The translations under genes were made by a program, and so were the position numbers. 64,000 bases of DNA from Apteryx mantelli (lineage: Eukaryota; Chordata; Aves; Apterygiformes; Apterygidae), in contig NC_090014.1 in the NCBI RefSeq assembly GCF_036417845.1, positions 500,253 to 564,252 on the forward strand, given 5' to 3'. The notes beneath the pieces are model-generated. The model saw only the letters and a program-made list of their open reading frames with translations, ran no database searches and was not told the origin of the DNA. This document shows positions 1 through 11,584 of this stretch, piece by piece; within the stretch, counting starts at the first letter, position 1; every line of letters starts with the position of its first letter.

Positions 1-1
1 C

Positions 2-79
2 TTTATTTGAAAGCAGACACAAACTCAGGCATCTTGATCATCTTTATTGCTCAAAAAAATTCACTACAATCTCTTTATT
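2..79 (-). terminator. cluster of three minus-strand poly(A) signals
   Basis: Three AATAAA hexamers read on the minus strand (plus-strand TTTATT at 2-7, 43-48 and 74-79) lie within 80 bases at the window edge. This is what the 3' end of a minus-strand transcript looks like, and the cassette array to the right would be its natural upstream part. No coding sequence that I recognise ends here. The DNA is A/T-rich, so chance hexamers are possible. Confidence 0.4.
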
Positions 80-430
80 ACAACATCATGAACAAATCTT
101 GGCCTTCCATCACCACAAAACCAGCAGCCTTCCCTTCCCCCTACCAAAACTCAGCATCTGCACCGGCACAAAGTTACATTTCAATAACACAATCCATTAC
201 AAAGCAACAGACAAAACATCACAAACAAGCCCACACTCCGCATCAGCTGCGCATACTCCTCAGCATCCATCTCTACAATCTCACCACTACCACTCACATC
301 CACCCACACATACTCTACCTTCCTACAGTAGCAAGCAAGTGCCACAGGTTTTTTAGACAGCCCCCAGTAACAGGGTTACCGAGTGCCTCCAAAACCCATC
401 CTGCCTAGAAAACCCCAGCCCCGAGCCAAA

Positions 431-471
431 ACTCTGCAGCAATATTGGCGATGATCATCGCCTCGCAGAGT
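431..471. repeat. imperfect stem-loop enclosing a 16-bp perfect palindrome
   Basis: ACTCTGC at 431-437 pairs with GCAGAGT at 465-471, and between them lies the perfect palindrome GGCGATGATCATCGCC at 447-462. If transcribed on either strand this would fold into a hairpin. I do not recognise it as a known RNA family. Confidence 0.5.
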
Positions 472-485
472 GGCCGGGACCAGGG

Positions 486-542
486 AAAAAAAACCCAGCC
501 AGGGGAAAAAAAAAAAATCCCCCAGCTGGGTTTTTTTTTTTT
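486..542. repeat. inverted repeat with A/T runs
   Basis: A 14-bp perfect inverted repeat has its left arm AAAAAAAACCCAGC at 486-499 and its right arm GCTGGGTTTTTTTT at 525-538. Inner GGGGA/TCCCC pairs extend the stem and a run of A makes the loop. A T-run follows the stem on both strands. It resembles a Pol III-type terminator geometry, but no Pol III gene is visible next to it. Confidence 0.5.
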
Positions 543-919
543 AATAGTTAAAAAATTCTAAATGCTAACTCCACCCTAGAGGAAAATAAAATAGAATAAA
601 AACAACACACATACACACAAAGTTAGACACATTCAATACCCAGCCCAACCAAGAACCACACAACTGCCCACTCATTCCCACCATCACTGCTAATAAGATA
701 ACCACCACCTTCCATCACTTTTTGAAACACAACACTGTATCAACATGAATAAGAACCCCCCAAAATGCCCACACCAATCAAGGCAATTTTTTTTTTTTTT
801 TTTTTAAAGAAAACAATACTTTTACACCTTACTGAAACCCCTCAAAAAGTTTCATGGGTACATTACTCTGCTCTGGCCACAACCATTACTACACCCACAA
901 ACAAGGCAGCTCCAACCAC

Positions 920-1078
920 AGACACGGGCACACAGACACGGGCACACAGACACGGGCACACAGACACGGGCACACAGACACGGGCACACAGACACGGGCA
1001 CACAGACACGGGCACACAGACACGGGCACACAGACACGGGCACACAGACACGGGCACACAGACACGGGCACACAGACA
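920..1078. repeat. 14-bp minisatellite, about 11 copies
   Basis: The unit GACACGGGCACACA is repeated head to tail almost without change. It sits in the leftmost cassette of the array, where other cassettes carry only short CACACA/CAGACA stretches, so it is probably a local expansion of that simple sequence. All reading frames stay open through it because of its composition; this does not indicate a protein. Confidence 0.9.
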
Positions 1079-2885
1079 CTGCAAGAAAAATGGCAGTACA
1101 GAAGACACTGCCAGCCAGAAAGCCCTACAATGCCACAACCATGTGGCTCTGATGCTCTGGATGAGCCCAGAAAAGAGTCAAATGCCACTGCCCCTGATGG
1201 AAAGGGCTTGGCAAAGCCAGGCAGATCGATGCAGAAGAGGCCGGCAAGAAAGAACTAAGGACGTGACAATGCAGGGAAGAAAACCCTGAAAGGAGGCCAG
1301 GAAGACGCAAAACGAGGGCGGCCTCGGAAGAGGAGCAGCCAATGAGGCCTCGATGAGGGCCACGGAGATGACTGGCCACAAACAGCCACAGTGCAAAGAT
1401 GGAGCAACAGACAACCCCTTTAGCTGGCTGCACAGAACAAGATGCCATCCATGGGCACAAGACTGATGCGTCAGACCACTCAAAAGACAACAGATGCCTA
1501 CCGTGCTAGTGCTGCACAGCATGCTCCTTGAGCACGAGGAACAAGAGCAACATCAAGACCTGAGCAAAAGATAGCACAGCTACAACACACACCACATAGA
1601 CTACACAACAACACAGACACAGGCTGGAGCTGCCCTGCCTAGAACACACTCACCTTCTGCCACGCACACCCCACCACCTCTGCCTCACAGACAGCACTCA
1701 TCCAGAAGAGCCCACCACGCTGTACTCACTGTCAGCACACACAGACACACCACCAAGACACACCAACACCCTTTGCCCCTCAGTTTAGCCTTTGCACTGC
1801 TCTGGGTCACCATCCATCCTCAACAGGCATCCTCAATGGCAGCCGCATCCTCTCTGATCTTCCTCCGGTCACCACATTCACCTTCATCACCTGCCAAAAC
1901 AGAGCGCAAGCGGTCACCCCCACGCCGGTCAGCTCCAGCCTCGTCCGCAAGAGCACCTTCCATACCAAAGCCCTGCTGGCACTGCATTCACCTGCACTGC
2001 ACCAATCCCAAACTCCAACATTGTGGCTGGCGGGACACCCACGGCACCTGCAAAAAACAAAAACAACGTTTCTCCTCTGCCAGGCAACACTCACCAACCC
2101 CACAACACCCAACACCAGTCAACATTCCAGGCCAGCACTACTCTCCTCTGCACACTACCATAGCTAACACCCACAAGCAAGGCAGCTCCAGCCCCAGACA
2201 GACAGACACACACACAAACATCAGACACAGACATAAAGGAAAGCCCTACACAAAAAGAACTATTCCTACATGTAAGACACTGCCAGCCAGAAAGCCCTAC
2301 AATGCCACAACCGCATGGCTCTGATGCTCTGGATGAGCCCAGAAAAGAGTCAAATGCCACTGCCCGTGACGGAAAGGGCCCGGCAAAGCCAGGCAGATCA
2401 ATGCGGAAGAGGCCGGCAAGAAAGACCTAAGGACGTGACGACGCAGGGAAGAAAACCCTGAAAGGAGGCCAGGAAGACGCAAAACGAGGGTGGCCTCAGA
2501 AGAGGAGCGGCCGATGAGGCCTCGATGAGGGCCAGAGAGATGACTGGCCACAAACGGCCTCAATGCAAAGACGGAGCAACCGACAGCCCCTTTTAGCGGG
2601 CTGCACAGAACAAGATGCCATCCATGGGCACAAGACTGATGCGTCAGACCACTCAAAAGACAACAGATGCCTACCGTGCTAGTGCTGCACAGCATGCTCC
2701 TTGAGCACGAGGAACAAGAGCAACATCAAGACCTGAGCAAAAGATAGCACAGCTACAACATGCACCACATAGACTACACAACAACACAGACACAGGCTGG
2801 AGCTGCCCTGCCTAGCACACACTCACCTTCTGCCTTGCACACCCCACCGCCTCTGCCTCACACACAGCACTCATCCAGAAGAGCC

Positions 2886-3728
2886 TGTCACCAAAGGAGC
2901 AATGCACTTCACTCCTAAGAGGGAAGCAGCACTACATTTATTGCAGTAAGACAGCAACTTAACAAAGTTTACTATTGAATAAGAACAATCTAATGAGGTT
3001 CAATTGGCAAGGTTCACTCAGTTATTTACTGCATGAAGGACAGGGTCAGATGCATGTGCAACAGAGACCCTCCCATTGAGTCATGAGATTCAGACTGGAC
3101 CCCCTTGCTTTCTAAACTCCTTCAGAGAGAAGCCTAGGTGCAGCTGGATCCAGTCCTACTCCCAGACTTGGTCAATGGTTTATGTCTAAAGGAGTGAGTG
3201 TGAAGGGAACCCTCTCATTGAGTCATGAGGTTCAGACTGGACCCCCTTGCTTTCTAAACTCCTTCTGAGAGGAGCCTAGGTGCGGCTGAATCCAGTCCTA
3301 CTCCCAGACTTGGTCAACAGTTTATGTCTAAGGAATTATGCATGCAATTAGTCAGAGCTATAACTCAGGAAAGTTTCACAAAGTTCGCAAAAGTTCAGCA
3401 TGCTATTAATCACTTGCTGAGGATCTGTCACAGGTAAGGAATCTCTCTCAACCTCGAGAAGTAACCTGGAGAGGCGTCCCTGCTCAAGAGGAGGTTCTGC
3501 AGTGCAGTCTGCTGCCCTGCAGGAGGGCTCAATGGGCTCTGGGCTGCCGCCTATTTGGGGGGGGGGGGGGGGAATTGATTGACTCATAGTCACATTGGCA
3601 TACTAGACAGGCCTTAGTTGGCACATGCTCAACTAGCCCCTACATACGTGCTGCTTACAGGGAAATCAGGTTGAGGGGGACAGAGCACATCAGTGGGGTG
3701 GGGGGGGGGAAAGGAGCACACCATCACA
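2886..3728. mobile_element. solo LTR of an endogenous retrovirus-like element
   Basis: An 843-bp insertion begins TGTCACC and ends ATCACA (TG...CA termini) and is flanked by the 5-bp target duplication GAGCC (2,881-2,885 and 3,729-3,733). The cassette sequence resumes directly after it. It contains an internal duplication of about 125 bp (around 3,060-3,330). No internal gag, pol or env region is present, so it is a solo LTR left by recombination. A 5-bp duplication fits ERVL-like elements, but the family is not identified. The other cassettes lack it, so it inserted after the array formed; the intact termini suggest moderate or young age. Confidence 0.8.
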
Positions 3729-3758
3729 GAGCCCTCCACACTACACTCACTGTCAGCA

Positions 3759-3761
<3 letters not shown>

Positions 3762-3803
<42 letters not shown>
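3762..3803. repeat. (CA)n microsatellite
   Basis: About 21 uninterrupted CA dinucleotides lie in the cassette just after the LTR. The equivalent position in the 6.1 kb cassette is also a CA tract. Confidence 0.95.
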
Positions 3804-3808
<5 letters not shown>

Positions 3809-6130
3809 CAAGACACACCAACACCCTTTGCCCCTCAGTTTAGCCTTTGCACTGCTCTGGGTCACCATCCATCCTCAACAGCAGCCGCATCCTCTCTGAT
3901 CTTCCTCCGGTCACCACATTCACCTTCATCACCTGCCAAAACAGAGCGCAAGCGGTCACCCCCACGCCGGTCAGCTCCAGCCTCGTCCGCAAGAGCACCC
4001 TCCACACCAAAGCCCCGCTGGCACTGCGCTCACCTGCACTGCACCAATCCCAAACTCCAACATTGTGGCTGGGGGGGCACCCATGGCACCTGCAAAAAAA
4101 CAAAACAAAACAAAATTTCTCCTCTGCCAGGCAACGCTCACCAACCCCACAACACCCAACACCAGTCAACGTTCCAGGCCAGCACTACTCTCCTCTGCAC
4201 ACTACCATAGCTAACACCCACAGCCAAGGCAGCTCCAGCCCCAAACAGACAGACAGACACATCAGACACAGACACACACGAAGGAAAGCCCTACACAGAA
4301 AGAACTATTCCTACACATAAGATGCTGCCAGCCGGAAAGCCCTATGAGGCCACAACCACATGGCTCTGATGCTCTGGGCGAGCCCAGAAGAGAGTCAAAC
4401 GCCACCGCCCGTGACGGAAAGGGCCCGGCAAAGCCAGGCAGATCGATGCAGAAGAGGCCGGCAAGAAAGACCTAAGGACGTGACAACGCAGGGAAGAAAA
4501 CCCTGAAAGGAGGCCGGGAAGACGCAAAACGAGAGCGGCCTCCGAAGAGGAGCGGCCGACGAGGCCTCGATGAGGGCCACGGAGATGACCGGCCTCAAAC
4601 GGCCGCGATGCAAAGACGGAGCGACGGACGGCCCCTTTTAGCGGGCTGCACAGAACAAGACGCCATCCATTGGCACAAAGCTGATGAGTCAGGCCAAGCA
4701 AAAGACAACGGATGCCTACCGCACTAGTGCTGCATGGAATGCTCCTTGAGCACAAGGAACAAGAACTACATCAAGACCTAAGCAAAAGATAGCACAGCTA
4801 CAACACACACCACAGACTACACAACAACACAGACACAGGCTGGAGCTGCCCTGCCTAGAACACACTCACCTTCTGCCAGGCACACCCCATCACCTCTGCC
4901 TCACACACAGCACTCATCCAGAAGAGCCCTCCACGCTGTACTAACTGTCAGCACGCACACAGACACACCGCCAATGCACACCAACACCGTTTGCCCCTCA
5001 ACCCAGCCTTTGCACTGCTCTGGGTCACCATCTGTCTTCAAGACACATCCTCAATGGCAGCCGCATCCTCTCTGATCTTCCTCCGGTCACCACATTCACC
5101 TTCATCACCTGCCAAAACAGAGCGCAAGCGGTCACCCCCACGCCGGTCAGCTCCAGCCTCGTCCGCAAGAGCACCCTCCACGCCAAAGCCCCGCTGGCAC
5201 TGTGCTCACCTGCACTGCGCCAATCCCAAACTCCAACATTGTGGCTGGCGGGGCACCCACGGCACCTGCAAAAAACAAAACAAAACAAAATTTCTCCTCT
5301 GCCAGGCAACGCTCACCAACCCCACAACACCCAACACCAGTCAACGTTCCAGGCCAGCACTACTCTCCCCTGCACACTACCATAGCTAACACCCACAAGC
5401 AAGACAGCTCCAGCCCCAAACAGACAGACACACACACACAAACATCGGACACAGACATGAAGGAAAGCCCTACGCAGAAAGAACTATTCCTACACATAAG
5501 ACACTGCCAGCCAAAAAGCCCTATGAGGCCACAACCATGTGGCTCTGATGCTCTGAATAAGCCCAGAAGAGAGTCAAACGCCACCGCCCGTGACGGAAAG
5601 GGCCCGGCAAAGCCAGGCAGATCGATGCAGAAGAGGCCGGCAAGAAAGACCTAAGGACGTGACAACGCAGGGAAGAAAACCCTGAAAGGAGGCCGGGAAG
5701 ACGCAAAACGAGAGCGGCCTCCGAAGAGGAGCGGCCGACGAGGCCTCGATGAGGGCCACGGAGATGACCGGCCTCAAACGGCCGCGATGCAAAGACGGAG
5801 CGATGGACGGCCCCTTTTAGCGGGCTGCACAGAACAAGACGCCATCCATTGGCACAAAGCTGATGAGTCAGGCCAAGCAAAAGACAACAGATGCCTACCG
5901 CACTAGTGCTGCATGGAATGCTCCTTGAGCACAAGGAACAAGAGCAACATCAAGACCTGAGCAAAAGGTAGCACAGCTACAACACACACCACATAGACTA
6001 CACAACTACACAGACACAGGCTGGAGCTGCCCTGTCTAGCACACACTCACCTTCTGCCATGCACACCCACCGCCTCTGCCTCACACACAGCACTCATCCA
6101 GAAGAGCCCTCCACACTACACTCACTGTCA

Positions 6131-6141
6131 GCACACACACG

Positions 6142-6181
<40 letters not shown>
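6131..6181. repeat. (CA)n/(CG)n microsatellite
   Basis: A CA tract is interrupted by a short CGCGCGCGC run. It occupies the same cassette position as the tract at 3,762-3,803, showing the tract predates at least one duplication. Confidence 0.95.
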
Positions 6182-6185
<4 letters not shown>

Positions 6186-8450
6186 CAAGACACACCAACA
6201 CCCCTGGCCTCTCAACTTAGCTTCTACAGTGCTCTGGGTCACCATCTGTCTTCAAGACAGATCCTCAATGGCAGCCACATCCTCTCTGATCTTCCTCCGG
6301 TCACCTCATTCGCCATCATCTGCGAAACCAGAGCACAAGCGGTCACCCCCAGGCCAGTCAGCTCCAGCCTCATCCACAAAAATACCCTTCACAAAGTGCC
6401 ATGGGCACTCCGCTTACCTGCACTGCGCCAATTCCAAACCCCAACACTGCGGCTGGGGGGAGCCCACAGCACCTGGAAAGAACAAAACAAAATTACTCCT
6501 CTGCCAGGCAGTGCTGACCAGCCCTACAACACCCAACACCAATCCGCTCACCTGACATCCTCAGCCATGCCTGGGAAAGGCCCACACGGTACCTGAAAAA
6601 GCAGAGCAAGAGACATCACCAACAGGCAGCCCAACACCACCCACCACACAATAAACCTCTGACCCGACAAGCTCCCCCTCTCACCTGCTCAGGCTCTTGT
6701 CAGCGCTCAATTTTGCCTCTCCGCAACTTCCTGCAAAACCTGCAAACACAAACAGAAAGCAAACGCTCGGGTCACGCCTGCAAAACCACAGCCCATCCAC
6801 ATCAAGCATTTGCTCCCACACCTCCACCTGCTCCGCTCGCCCATCCCGACCGCCACGCTACGGGTCGCCAGGCCGAGGCCTGCCACGCACCTGTAAAACC
6901 AGAACAGCGGTGGGCAACATGGACAGCGCCAACGAGACAACAGCCCTATGCTAGGCTCTACTTCCGCTCTCAGACCGACGCTCACCTTGCCGTGCTCCTC
7001 CCGCACGCAAGTGACCCGCTCTCCACGTTGCTCCACACCTACAAGCACAAAGCAAAAATTAACCAGAGAACCGCTGACCGCAACACTCCGCTTCCAGCAA
7101 CAAATCTCTAGCTCACCTTCCTAGGGGCGTGACCCTTTCTTCCTCCATCTCCCTCGGGCCTGCTGGGAATGCTGCACCACATCTACAAAAAAAACAACAT
7201 AAGGTGCACGCAGAAGCTGACCAATCACCATTCCAGTTCATCACTGCCACACTCTGCACGCTACCATTGCTAACACCCACAAGCACGGCAGCTCCAGCCC
7301 CACACAGACAGACATACACGCAAATATCAGACACAAACATGGAGGAGAGCCCTACGCAAAAAGGACTATTCCCACGCATAAGACGCTGCCGGCCAGAAAG
7401 CCCTACGATGCCACAACCGTGCGGCTCCGATGCTCTGGACGAGCCCAGAAGAGAGTCAAACGCCACCGCCCGTGATGGAAAGGGGCTGGCAAAGTCGGGA
7501 ATATCGATGCAGAAGAGGCCGTCAAGAAAGACCTGAGTTCATGACAACGCAGGGAAGAAAACCCTGAAAGAACGCCAGAAACACACGGAAGAAGAATGGC
7601 CGACAAGATCTCAAAGATGGCCGCAAAGATGACCGGCAACAAATGGCTACGATGCAAAGCCAGTGCGACAGACCGCCACTTTTACCTGACTGCACAGAAA
7701 GAGACACGATCCATTAGCACAAAGCTGATGAGTCAGGCCAAGCAAAAGACAACGGATGCCTACCGCATTAGTACTGCACAGCGTGGACCGTGCTCCTTGA
7801 GCACAAAGGAGCAGAGCAGCGTCAAGACCCAAGCAAAAGATAGCACAGCTACAACACACACCACATAGACTACGCAACAACACAGACAGGCTGGAGCTGC
7901 CCTGCCTAGCACACCCTCACCTTCGGCCACGCACACCCACTGTCTGCCTCACAGCACTCATCCGGAAGAGCCCATACTACGCTATGTCAGCGCACGCACA
8001 GCCGAGACACACCAACACCCGTGGCCCCTCAACTTAGCTTCTGCAGTGCTCTGGGTCACCATCCATCCTCAACAGGCATCCTCAATGGCAGCCGCATCCT
8101 CTCTGATCTTCCTCCGGTCACCTCGTTTGCCATCATCGCCTGCCAAACCAGAGCGCGAGCGGTCACCCCCGGGCCGCTCAGCTCCGGTCTTGTCCGCAAG
8201 AGCGCCCTCCGTCAAAGCCCCACGGGCGCTCCGCTCGCCTGCGCCGTGCCAATTCTAAACTCCAATATTGAGGCTGGAGGGACACCCACGGCACCTGGAA
8301 AACCAAAACAAAGTTTCTATGCTGCCAGGCAGCACTGACCGGCCCTAGAACAACTAAAACACCATTCTGATCGCCCATTCTACCTCACCTGAAATCCTCA
8401 ACCATTCCTGGAAAAGGCCCATACGCTACCTGAAAAAGCAAAGCATACAG

Positions 8451-9500
8451 CCCCAGAAGCCAGGGTAGGGGTCAGAAGCAGAGCCAGAAAAGAGCACGTG
8501 GCAGTGGGTTCAGGGGCACGGACGGAACAGAGGAGTTGGCAGGCAAGACTGCCGATGGTTTCCTCGTGGTCCAGAGAAGTCCAGCAGTTTCTTCCCTCTC
8601 AGTGCCGAGGCTTGGGCAGGAAAAGAGATGAGCTCGTTAGCTGTCTGTAGGATAGTTTCTGAGCCTTTGGGGCACATGCGCTTACAGTTGGGTTTGGTGT
8701 CCAATGATGTGACTTCTTTTCTCATCGTACTGCACTTGCAGGGTGGGAGGACGCTTCCTTCCCTCTTCAGATAAAGTCGGGACTCTTCTACAAGTCTACA
8801 TACCACAAAAAACCCACACAGTTTCTCCCTGAACACAGCTGACAATATTTCTGAGGAGCAGCAAAACATCCAGCAAGCGAGCCAGAAACCAGACTAGCTG
8901 ATGAGAGCGATACCTCACACACATCCCAATTACTGGAAATGCTACAAAAACAAACAAACAAATAAAAACACACACACACACCCCTCTAGGGTGTAAATGT
9001 AGGAGGAAATGTTTTCCCAGGACCTCTGCTGTCTCCACTTGTCTGCAGTCCAGGAGAGGAACAAACTATTCCTCAAGTGTGATCCTCTTGAAAGAGTCCA
9101 GTGGTGAAGCCGCATCCCTTCCACGCTAAACACAGAAACACCAGAAAACAATACTGACAGGTAACAGAAGATACAACTGGAGACTCAGAAGCCCTCTTCC
9201 ACCCCTGAACACCCCACACCGAGATACTGACCCAAGAAAAAACTGTCTGCCATAAGCAGCTTTCTGGCAGGCTCACAGCTCCAGCTTGAGCCATCCCCTT
9301 GCTCTTACATCAAGGAATAACCTTTGCTTCTCCAAATGCAGCAGTAAATCTTCCTGGGTAGCTTTACTTCCTCAAATTCTGTTATTTGCCAAGGCAATTC
9401 CAGAGCACTGCTCCCATAGGAGAACAAAAGCAGAATGAACTCCCTGGCCTGAGACCCTGGGCTTATGTAACCCTAATCCCACCCACTGACCCACCCACAA
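8451..9500. other. unassigned single-copy stretch
   Basis: No recognised gene. On the minus strand one acceptor-like site (TTTCTGTGTTTAG near 9,128) precedes an open segment, and a frame between about 8,510 and 8,820 is open for roughly 100 codons without similarity I can name. These could be further exons of the minus-strand transcription unit that runs into the cassette array. Confidence 0.3.
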
Positions 9501-9690
9501 GCCCTTGGGAGGGGAGGGGCAAACCACCGGCAGCCATAAATACACAGAGCTAGGCAGAAGCAAGGCTTTTTCTTCCACTCGGTATCTAGAATGGAGAGCA
9601 CAGAAAGGATAAACAGACCTCTTTGATGAAACGGACCATCTACTTGGTTACTGAGACTTCATGTACTGTATCCATAATATCAGGAGGTAT
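9501..9690 (+). promoter_or_regulatory. candidate TATA-type promoter with a short first exon
   Basis: A GC-box-like GGGAGGGGAGGGGC at about 9,507-9,520 is followed by CATAAATA at 9,535-9,542, and about 150 bp further by a GGAG|GTATGT donor at 9,687. This is a compact tissue-specific promoter layout on the plus strand. No signal peptide or known first exon is readable in the putative exon, so the call is weak. Confidence 0.25.
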
Positions 9691-10079
9691 GTTCTCTTTT
9701 TACCCTAACTACACTAGCCTTTACATTAAAAACTAGAAATCAGTTCTGCTTATGCTTAGGAAGAAAGCTACAACAGTCCACATAACCTATAAAGGGCACA
9801 CTACACCACACTCCTGTAATTGGTTCAGGCTTGCAGATAGTACAGCTGTTCTAGCAGGTCAGCACTTCCTGTAGGGTAAAGCAAGATATCAAAATAAACT
9901 CCTGGAACAAGCATGCTTCTGTAATGTGAGTACTTCCAAAGAGAGATGTTCCCTATATAGGACCTACAGTAATTGGAAAAAAGCGGGCAGTGGGCGGAAT
10001 GGGTAGATCTCCAGGGGAACACGAGCTCTGTTTCTCTAGATGAATGAGACACACAAGGAGACAAGAGGGGTGCTAAGAA

Positions 10080-11440
10080 GGTGGGATAACCGCCACAGGG
10101 CTTTAGGGCACAAAAAAGGCTTCCAGAAGGGATTCTGAAGGCACTAGAGGGGTCCTACAAGGTCTAAAGGGCCAAAACAGAGCTTGGGAACAAAAGGAAG
10201 GCTGAAAGAATAGTCCAGAGTAAAATAAAGGGCTTCCTCAGGGCTCTACAGGGCAAACAGAGATCTGTGCAGAACAACAAAACTCTAAAGAGGAATCCAG
10301 AACAGATTAGACATCTCTTACGGAGACTAGAGAGCAACTAAAAGAAGTCAGAAGAAGACAACCAAGGCCTCCCAAGGGGCCCAGAGGAAAACAGGGGTGC
10401 TCAGGCAACTGAACGATGAAAAGAGCACTCGAGGGCATAAAAAAAGGCCTCAGGAACAATTCTGAGAACACTACAGAAGTTCTAAAGGAGCTAGAAACCA
10501 AAAGACAACTCTAGGGAACAAGAAAGGCCAAAAGAGTAGTCCGGAACACCCTAGAGGGGTCCTAGGGGGACTAGATGGCCAAAAAAGTAAAAACCGGGGA
10601 GCAAGGAAGCCCTCCGGAGGTGGTCTGAGGGGACAAGAGTTCTGCAGGGTGTGGAGGGCCAGAAGACAGCTCTGGGGCACAACCAAGGCCTCCGGAGGGG
10701 TTCTGGGGGAACAAGAGGGATCCTAAGGGGTCTAGAGGGCCAAGATACAGCTCTGGGGCAGAAGAAAGCTGAAAGAGTAGTCCAGAACACGCTAGGGGGG
10801 TGCTAAGCGCTCTACATGGAAAAAACATGGCTCTGGGGAACAAGGAAGAAACCTGGAAGGCTTCTGAGCAGACCAGAGGGCTCCTAAGGAGACTACATGG
10901 CCAAGACATAAAAACAGGGCAACAAGAAAGATCTCTGGAGGTACTCTGAGGAGACAGGAGATGTCCTATGGGAAGTGGATGGCCAAAAGAGGGCTCCGGG
11001 GCACAACAAAGACATGGGGAAGGGTTCTGAGCAGACTAGACGGGTCCTAAGGGGACTCGAGGGCCACAAGACAGCTTTAGGGCATGACAAAGGCCTTTGG
11101 AAGGGTTCCGAGGGGACTACAGTGGTGCTAAGGGGTCTAGAGGGCCAACAGAGGTCTGCGGGTGGAAACTAAAAGGCCAAAGGAGGGGGCCAAAGCAGAA
11201 CGGAGGGCTGCTAAAGGGACTGGATGGCCGACAGAGGGCTCCAGCACATGAAGAAGGGCTCCACAGGGATCCTTGTAATCCTGCAGGATCTAGAGAGAAA
11301 CAAAGACTTCTGAAGGGACAAGAGAACAAACGCAGTGCCTTGGAGCACACCTAAAGGCAAATGGATAGGTCCTGAGGGAACTAGAGAGCAAATGTGTGAG
11401 TCCTGGGGAGACGAGGGGTAAAACTGAAGATTCTGGGGCA
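10080..11440. repeat. G/A-rich minisatellite-like block
   Basis: Degenerate repeats of phrases such as AGAGGGCCAAAAGACAGC, CTCTGGGGCACAA and TCCTAAGGGGACT run through 1.35 kb. Related phrases recur at 14,100-14,500 and 20,830-21,440, so this is one dispersed low-copy family. Minus-strand frames stay open because of composition; they are not taken as genes. The family is not recognised. Confidence 0.65.
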
Positions 11441-11485
11441 TTAACTCACCCGCCATAATCTTCCTGCTTAGACCCTGTCTCTTAC

Positions 11486-11584
11486 CTCTGAGAAGTTGGC
11501 CTTTGCTTTCATTCCACAGGCAGCCGTCAGCTGTTGCGTAGTCTTGGCAGACAAGTTAGGGACCGCTGCCCAGGCAGTCGTGAC
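11486..11584 (-). other. candidate 99-nt internal exon, unidentified
   Basis: On the minus strand a GTTGCAG acceptor opens a 33-codon phase-0 frame beginning VTTAWAAVPNLSAKTTQQ and ending ANFSE, followed by a GTAAGAG donor. The composition is protein-like and both splice sites are good. It could belong to a minus-strand gene that starts at the ZNF143-type element at 12.7-13.1 kb and continues toward the cassette array, but I cannot join it confidently to other exons. Confidence 0.4.

Larger units (their letters stand above)
1992..8294 (-). other. recurring 56-nt splice-bounded segment, five copies
   Basis: One small segment recurs in every cassette at 1,992-2,047, 4,034-4,089, 5,210-5,265, 6,418-6,472 and 8,239-8,294. 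On the minus strand it begins after a CAG acceptor and ends in front of GTGAGC, GTGAAT, GTAAGC or, at 8.2 kb, GCGAGC. Four copies are 56 nt and one is 55 nt. One frame reads GAVG-PPA-LEF-IG, but the one-base deletion and replacement pattern do not prove coding. A second acceptor-bounded segment follows about 100 bp further along the minus strand in each unit, near the GATCTTCC landmark. Confidence 0.4.
1085..8450 (-). repeat. tandem array of about 1.18-kb exon-like cassettes
   Basis: The shared landmark GATCTTCCTCCGGTCACC (in the 6.3 and 8.1 kb copies only CACC varies) starts at 1,856, 3,898, 5,074, 6,288 and 8,105. After removing the solo LTR the spacings are about 1,194, 1,176, 1,214 and 1,817 bp; the last interval holds an extra 0.6 kb (about 6,600-7,130). 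The cassettes around 4.1-4.8 and 5.3-6.0 kb are nearly identical, so duplication or conversion was recent, while the 7-8 kb copy is clearly older. Read on the minus strand, each cassette holds recurring acceptor-like (TTTTGCAG or TTTTGGCAG) and donor-like (GTGAGC, GTGAGT) boundaries. Reading frames differ between copies and several are broken, so the array may be a long noncoding transcript or a decayed gene family. No protein family or snoRNA was recognised. Confidence 0.8.

Noticed and set aside
852-1138. Long frames of repeated Cys/Val/Pro or His/Thr/Gln in both directions
   Set aside because: They are translations of the 14-bp minisatellite.
1880-1891. Box C-like GTGATGA on the minus strand in several cassettes, suggesting C/D snoRNAs
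   Set aside because: No box D at a suitable distance with a matching terminal stem was found in any cassette.
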